From an uncultured Oscillospiraceae bacterium (lineage in GTDB: Bacteria; Bacillota_A; Clostridia; Oscillospirales; Oscillospiraceae): 10,309 nucleotides of DNA. The stretch spans positions 1 to 10,309 of the forward strand of contig CANRMG010000055.1 of assembly GCA_947631675.1 (NCBI GenBank), in the 5' to 3' direction. The notes beneath the pieces are model-generated. The model made no database searches, had not been told where the DNA came from, and was given only the letters and a program-made list of their open reading frames with translations. Every line of letters begins with the position of its first letter. Within the stretch, counting starts at the first letter, position 1. Shown here in pieces: positions 6,633 to 10,309 of this stretch. The translations under genes and the position numbers were made by a program.

Positions 6633-9600
6633 GTTTGAACTGACGCCGTCCCAGGACCGGGCGGTGACGCTGCGGGGCTGTCCCGTGCTGGTGAGCGCCG
6701 CTGCGGGCAGCGGCAAGACCCGTGTGCTCACCGAGCGGCTCATGGCCCGGGTCCTGGAGGGGGAGGACATCGACCGATTCCTCGTTATCACCTTCACCCG
6801 GGCCGCGGCGGCGGAGCTGCGGGGCCGCATCCTGGCGGAGCTGAACGAGCGCATCGGGGCGGACCCGGCCAACCACCGCCTGCGGCGGCAGAGCGCGCTG
6901 CTGTACCGGGCGAAGATCGGCACCATCGACAGCTTCTGCACCACTCTGGTGCGGGAGAACGCCCACCTTCTGGGGGTGTCCCCCGGCTTCACGGTGCTGG
7001 ACGAGGAGCGGGCTCAGACCCTGCTGGCCCAGTCTCTGGAGCACGTGCTGGACCGGGCCTATGAGGGCATAGAGGAAAACGACGGCCTGCGGGCGCTGGT
7101 GGACAGCGTGGGCGCGGGCCGGGACGACGCACGTCTGGGCGACGTGCTGCTGGACGTGTACGGAAAGATACAGAGCCACGCCTACCCCCTGCGATGGGCG
7201 GAGGAGGCGGCGGAAAAGCTGGACGTGTCCGGCCTGGAGGACGCATCCGGGACCCCCTGGGGCCGGGCGCTTCTGGACGACGCGGCCGGGGAGGCGGCCT
7301 ACCGGGCGGCGGAGCTGGAAAAGGCCCTGGCGGTGATGGAGGAGCCGGGCCAGGCCCGGCTGAAGGAGTGCTACGGCGAGGGCTTTTCGGAGATGGCCCT
7401 GCGGCTGCGGGACGCGGCCCGGGCGGCGGCGGAGAGCTGGGACAGGACCCGCGCCGTCGTCATGGAGCCGGACCCGGCCATCCAAAGGCTCACGAAATAC
7501 ACCGGTGACCGAAAGGAGGAGGTCAAGGCGCCCTGGGACGAGGCCAAGGCGGCCATGAAAAAGCTGCGGGCCGTCCTGGCGGCGGACAGCGCGGCCCTTC
7601 TGGCGGGCACGGCGGCCTCCCGGGCGCCTATGACCGCCCTGGTGGACCTGCTGCGGGCCCTGGACGGGGAATACACCGCCCGGAAACGGCGGGCGGACGC
7701 GGTGGATTTCTCCGACGTGGAGCACATGTGCGTGAAGCTTCTGTGCGACGACAATGGCGGGCCCACCCCCCTGGCCGGGACGGTGGCCGGCCGGTTCGCC
7801 GAGGTGATGGTGGACGAGTACCAGGACGTGAACGAGGTCCAGGAGCTGATATTCCGGCGGCTGTCCGGGGAGGGGCGGCGGCTTTTCATGGTGGGTGACG
7901 TGAAGCAGTCCGTCTACCGCTTCCGGCTGGCCGAGCCGGGCATCTTCAACGGCAAATATGAGGCCTTCGGCCGGGGGGACGAGGGGGAGCTGGTGCGCCT
8001 GCAGGAGAATTTTCGCAGCCGCGCATCGGTGCTGGACGCCTGCAACGCCGTGTTCCGGCGCATCATGTCCCCCGAACTGGGCGAGGTGGCCTATGACGGC
8101 GGGGCCCGGCTCATCCCCGGCGCGGCCTATCCCCCCGAGGGGGAGGATGAGCCGGAGCTGTGCCTTTTGGACAGCGCCGGCGGCGAGGACGACGCCCCGG
8201 ACAAGGCCGCCCTGGAGGCACGGTACGTGGCCCGGCGCATCCGGGCCATGGTGGAGGAGAAAATGCCCGTGTCCGACGGCATGGGCGGGACCCGCCCGGT
8301 GCGGTACGGGGACATCGCGCTGCTGCTGCGCACGCCGGGCACCACCGGCGCTGTGTACAGCCGGGCCCTGCAGGCGGAGGGCGTGCCCGTGAGCGCCCGG
8401 CAGGGCGGGGCCTTCTTCGACCAGCCGGAGATCAGCTTTGCCCTGAGCATGCTGGCGGTGGTGGACAACCCCCGCCAGGACGTGCCCCTCATCGCGGCCC
8501 TGCGGGGCCTGCCCTTCGCCTTCACCCCCGATGAGCTCAGCGCCGTCCGGGCGGCGGGGCCGGGGGATCTGTGGGACGCGCTGTGCCTGCGGGCGGCGGA
8601 GGATGCGCGCTGCCGCCGGTTCACGGACCTGGTGAAGGATCTGCGCAGCTTCGCCCGGGAGGAGCCCACGGACAGCCTGCTGCGGCGGCTTTATGACCGC
8701 ACGGAGCTGATGACCGTGTGCGGCGCCATGGCTGACGGCGGACGCCGGATCGGGGAGCTGATGCAGCTATACGAGTACGCCCGCCAGTTCGAGCAGAACG
8801 GACTGCGGGGCCTTTTCCGGTTCGTGCAGTGGCTGCAGGAGCTGAAGCGCCGGGGCGTGGAGCCCCCCGCCCCCGCGGGGGAGGACGCGGTGCAGATGAT
8901 GAGCGTCCACCGGTCCAAGGGGCTGGAGTTTCCCGTGGTGTTCCTGGCGGACACCGGCCATGGCTGGAATCGTCGGCGGAACGACCAGGTGCTGTGTCAC
9001 CGGACCCTGGGCCTGGGCCTGCGGATGACGGACCCGGTGCGGGGGGTGCGCTGGCCCACGCTGCCTTGGCGGGCCATCGACCTTATGGAGCGGCGGGAGG
9101 AGCTGTCCGAGCAGGTGCGGGTGCTCTATGTGGCCATGACCCGGGCGAAGGAGAAGCTGGTGATGACCTGCGCCCAGGCAGGTCCTGAGGACGTGATGGC
9201 GGCCTATGGCCCGGCGTCGGACGGGCCCATCCATCCCCGGGTGCTCCAGGGGGCACGCAGCGCGGGCGTATGGCTCATGCGGGCGGCGGCCGCGGACGGG
9301 GGCCGGACCATCCAGGTGCGGTATCCCGGCCCGGAGGAGGCGTCTGTCCGGGAGGCGGAGGCAGACAGACCCGTCCGGAAGGCGGACCCGGCCCTGACGG
9401 CGGAGATCGCTGAGCGGCTGGCCTGGCGGTATCCCTTCGAGACGTCGGTGGCCCTTCCAAGCAAGCTCACGGCCACGGCGGCCCGGGAGCTGGCCCCGGA
9501 GGCGGCCGACGCCGAGGCGGCGGAGATCGTGACAGCCCCCCCGGTGACGGGCCGGCTGCGCAAGCCGGACTTCGGCCGGGCGGACCGGGACCTGACCGGC

Positions 9601-10107
9601 CCGGAGCGGGGCGTGGCGGCCCACCTGGTCATGCAGCACATCGACTTTGCCAGGACCGGCTCGGAGGAGGAGATCACCGCCGAGATTGGCCGGATGGAGG
9701 CCATGGGCTTTTTGGATGAGCGCCAGGCCCGGGCGGTGGACCCGGGGGATATACTGGCCTTCTTCCGCTCGAAGCTGGGCCGGCGGCTTTTGAAGGCGGA
9801 CCGGGTGATACGGGAGTTCAAATTCTCCCTGCTGTGCCCGGCGGCGCTGTGGTATCCCCAGGCCCCGGCGGGGGAGCAGGTGCTGCTGCAGGGCGTGGTG
9901 GACTGCTGCCTGGAGGAGGCTGGCGAGCTCACGGTCATCGACTTCAAGACCGACGGCCAGGTGGACCCGGCCCGGTATACCGGCCAGATGCAGGCCTACG
10001 CCGCCGCCATGGAGCGCATCTATAAGATGCCCGTGCGCCAAGCGGTGCTGTGGTATCTGCGCCGGCGCCAGGCGGCGGACTGTCCCCTCCCGGCGGACAA
10101 AAAGTGA
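6625..10107 (+). CDS. addA: ATP-dependent helicase/nuclease subunit A (AddA)
   Basis: This 1160-residue protein is AddA, the motor and second nuclease subunit of AddAB, a 3'-5' SF1A (UvrD/RecB-like) helicase. Motifs in order: Q motif LTPSQ (6-10); Walker A SAAAGSGKT (24-32, Lys31); motif Ia around VITFTRAAAAEL (54-65); Walker B DEYQD (397-401); motif III GDVKQSVYRF (from 424); motif IV LQENFRS (459-465); motif V MMSVHRSKGLEFP (758-770); motif VI VLYVAMTRAKEKL (833-845). The C-terminal nuclease domain has His1000 (GVAAHLVMQH), Asp1093 (GVVDCC), Asp1106-Phe-Lys1108 (VIDFKTD) and Q-x3-Y (Gln1121, Tyr1125), so it appears catalytically intact. Length and order are normal for Bacillota AddA. ATG at 6625 overlaps the addB stop codon region, and translation is probably coupled. 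Partner: AddB, in a 1:1 complex on DNA ends. Confidence 0.98.
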   Translation: MSKFELTPSQDRAVTLRGCPVLVSAAAGSGKTRVLTERLMARVLEGEDIDRFLVITFTRAAAAELRGRILAELNERIGADPANHRLRRQSALLYRAKIGTIDSFCTTLVRENAHLLGVSPGFTVLDEERAQTLLAQSLEHVLDRAYEGIEENDGLRALVDSVGAGRDDARLGDVLLDVYGKIQSHAYPLRWAEEAAEKLDVSGLEDASGTPWGRALLDDAAGEAAYRAAELEKALAVMEEPGQARLKECYGEGFSEMALRLRDAARAAAESWDRTRAVVMEPDPAIQRLTKYTGDRKEEVKAPWDEAKAAMKKLRAVLAADSAALLAGTAASRAPMTALVDLLRALDGEYTARKRRADAVDFSDVEHMCVKLLCDDNGGPTPLAGTVAGRFAEVMVDEYQDVNEVQELIFRRLSGEGRRLFMVGDVKQSVYRFRLAEPGIFNGKYEAFGRGDEGELVRLQENFRSRASVLDACNAVFRRIMSPELGEVAYDGGARLIPGAAYPPEGEDEPELCLLDSAGGEDDAPDKAALEARYVARRIRAMVEEKMPVSDGMGGTRPVRYGDIALLLRTPGTTGAVYSRALQAEGVPVSARQGGAFFDQPEISFALSMLAVVDNPRQDVPLIAALRGLPFAFTPDELSAVRAAGPGDLWDALCLRAAEDARCRRFTDLVKDLRSFAREEPTDSLLRRLYDRTELMTVCGAMADGGRRIGELMQLYEYARQFEQNGLRGLFRFVQWLQELKRRGVEPPAPAGEDAVQMMSVHRSKGLEFPVVFLADTGHGWNRRRNDQVLCHRTLGLGLRMTDPVRGVRWPTLPWRAIDLMERREELSEQVRVLYVAMTRAKEKLVMTCAQAGPEDVMAAYGPASDGPIHPRVLQGARSAGVWLMRAAAADGGRTIQVRYPGPEEASVREAEADRPVRKADPALTAEIAERLAWRYPFETSVALPSKLTATAARELAPEAADAEAAEIVTAPPVTGRLRKPDFGRADRDLTGPERGVAAHLVMQHIDFARTGSEEEITAEIGRMEAMGFLDERQARAVDPGDILAFFRSKLGRRLLKADRVIREFKFSLLCPAALWYPQAPAGEQVLLQGVVDCCLEEAGELTVIDFKTDGQVDPARYTGQMQAYAAAMERIYKMPVRQAVLWYLRRRQAADCPLPADKK

Positions 10108-10122
10108 AAAAACCGCCCTTTT
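10092..10122 (+). terminator. Weak candidate intrinsic terminator at the addA stop codon
   Basis: GGCGG (10092-10096, in the last codons of addA) can pair with CCGCC (10113-10117) around a 16-base A-rich loop, followed by C then TTTT (10119-10122). The stem is short and the loop large, so termination is probably partial and some addBA transcripts may run on into rpmE. Confidence 0.3.
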
Positions 10123-10136
10123 CCGCAAAAAAACCG

Positions 10137-10165
10137 TTGCGCTTTTTCGGAAGGTATGGTAATAT
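10137..10165 (+). promoter_or_regulatory. Sigma-A type promoter of rpmE
   Basis: TTGCGC (10137-10142) and TAATAT (10160-10165) are separated by 17 bases, and TGG directly before the -10 provides an extended -10 element. Transcription would start near 10172, leaving a leader of about 60 bases. A 5-bp inverted repeat, GGTAT (10153-10157) and ATACC (10164-10168), brackets the -10 and might be a small operator, but it is short enough to be chance. Confidence 0.7.
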
Positions 10166-10174
10166 ACCACTTGC

Positions 10175-10225
10175 GTCTTGTAACGGCGGCCCTCGTGACC
10201 GCACTCAAGACAGCTCGAACTGAGG
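10175..10225 (+). ncRNA. Candidate structured 5' leader of rpmE (ribosomal-protein L31 leader type)
   Basis: The predicted leader folds into one nested stem: GTCTTG (10175-10180) with CAAGAC (10206-10211), and GCGG (10186-10189) with CCGC (10199-10202). The apical loop contains CCTC (10191-10194), which is complementary to the Shine-Dalgarno core GAGG (10222-10225), so a pseudoknot-like sequestration is possible. L31 genes in several phyla are known to carry conserved autoregulatory leader motifs. I cannot confirm that this matches a described L31 leader family. The pairing is seen; the function is inference. Confidence 0.4.
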
Positions 10226-10233
10226 TGAATATC

Positions 10234-10309
10234 ATGAAGGAAGGCATCCATCCCAAGTACTATAAGACCACCATCCGCTGCGCCTGCGGCAACGTGATCG
10301 AGACCGGTT
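10234..10309 (+). CDS. rpmE: 50S ribosomal protein L31, N-terminal fragment
   Basis: The first 25 codons read [20 protein letters not shown] and continue VIETG before the window ends. The MKxGIHPxY opening and the Cys16-x-Cys18 pair identify bacterial L31 of the zinc-binding (C+) type; the second cysteine pair (near 36 and 39 in B. subtilis) lies outside. L31 sits at the central protuberance of the 50S subunit and bridges to the 30S head, and the zinc form can serve as a zinc reserve. ATG is supported by GAGG (10222-10225) 8 bases upstream. It lies 126 bases past addA on the same strand with its own promoter. Confidence 0.95.
   Translation, partial: MKEGIHPKYYKTTIRCACGNVIETG

Noticed and set aside
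3480..6992. 1170-codon open frame on the minus strand, opposite addB and the start of addA
   Set aside because: It spans two well-supported genes, has the His/Arg/Gly/Pro/Leu-rich composition typical of antisense frames in GC-rich DNA, and shows no recognisable domain. It is a shadow of codon bias.
3339..10107. A novel defence or anti-phage system around the large helicase-nuclease genes
   Set aside because: All motifs, the iron-sulfur cysteines, gene order and lengths fit ordinary housekeeping AddAB. No defence-type neighbour genes are present.
10121..10150. Second terminator-like pairing (CCG-AAAAA with TTTTT-CGG) after addA
   Set aside because: The stem is mostly A-T with a bulge, it lacks a following U-tract and it overlaps the rpmE -35 element.

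Overview
The window is very GC-rich and has the gene content of a Gram-positive bacterium of the Bacillota. The AddAB-type recombination nuclease (rather than RecBCD), an ECF-transporter ATPase start, a zinc-type L31 and strong GC bias at third codon positions together suggest a high-GC member of the Clostridia, probably in or near the Oscillospiraceae. That placement is inference from gene type and composition, not from a marker comparison.

Layout from left to right. Minus strand: the N-terminus of an ECF/cobalt-type ABC ATPase (1-132, cut by the window edge), a 144-bp gap with small inverted repeats, and a class I SAM-dependent methyltransferase of the RlmI-like fold (277-1137) with a near-consensus sigma-A promoter. 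Plus strand: a MntP-type manganese exporter (1300-1854) with a TTG start and a structured leader, transcribed divergently from the methyltransferase. Minus strand: a complete MATE-family efflux transporter (1900-3246), convergent with mntP and ending at a strong hairpin terminator. Plus strand: addB (3339-6632) and addA (6625-10107), overlapping by 8 bases and together encoding a full AddAB helicase-nuclease. The first 25 codons of rpmE (10234 onward) follow, with their own promoter and a foldable leader.

How the genes work together: addB and addA form one transcriptional and translational unit for double-strand-break end processing ahead of RecA loading. All catalytic and iron-sulfur residues I checked are present. 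The other genes are housekeeping or transport functions with their own promoters, and I see no functional link to addAB. I found no mobile element, CRISPR array, toxin-antitoxin pair or phage gene, and no clearly new multi-gene system. The most interesting signals are regulatory. The divergent MATE and addB genes both have a -10 element 6-7 bases before the start codon and no Shine-Dalgarno, suggesting leaderless mRNAs. There are also structured leaders before mntP and rpmE.
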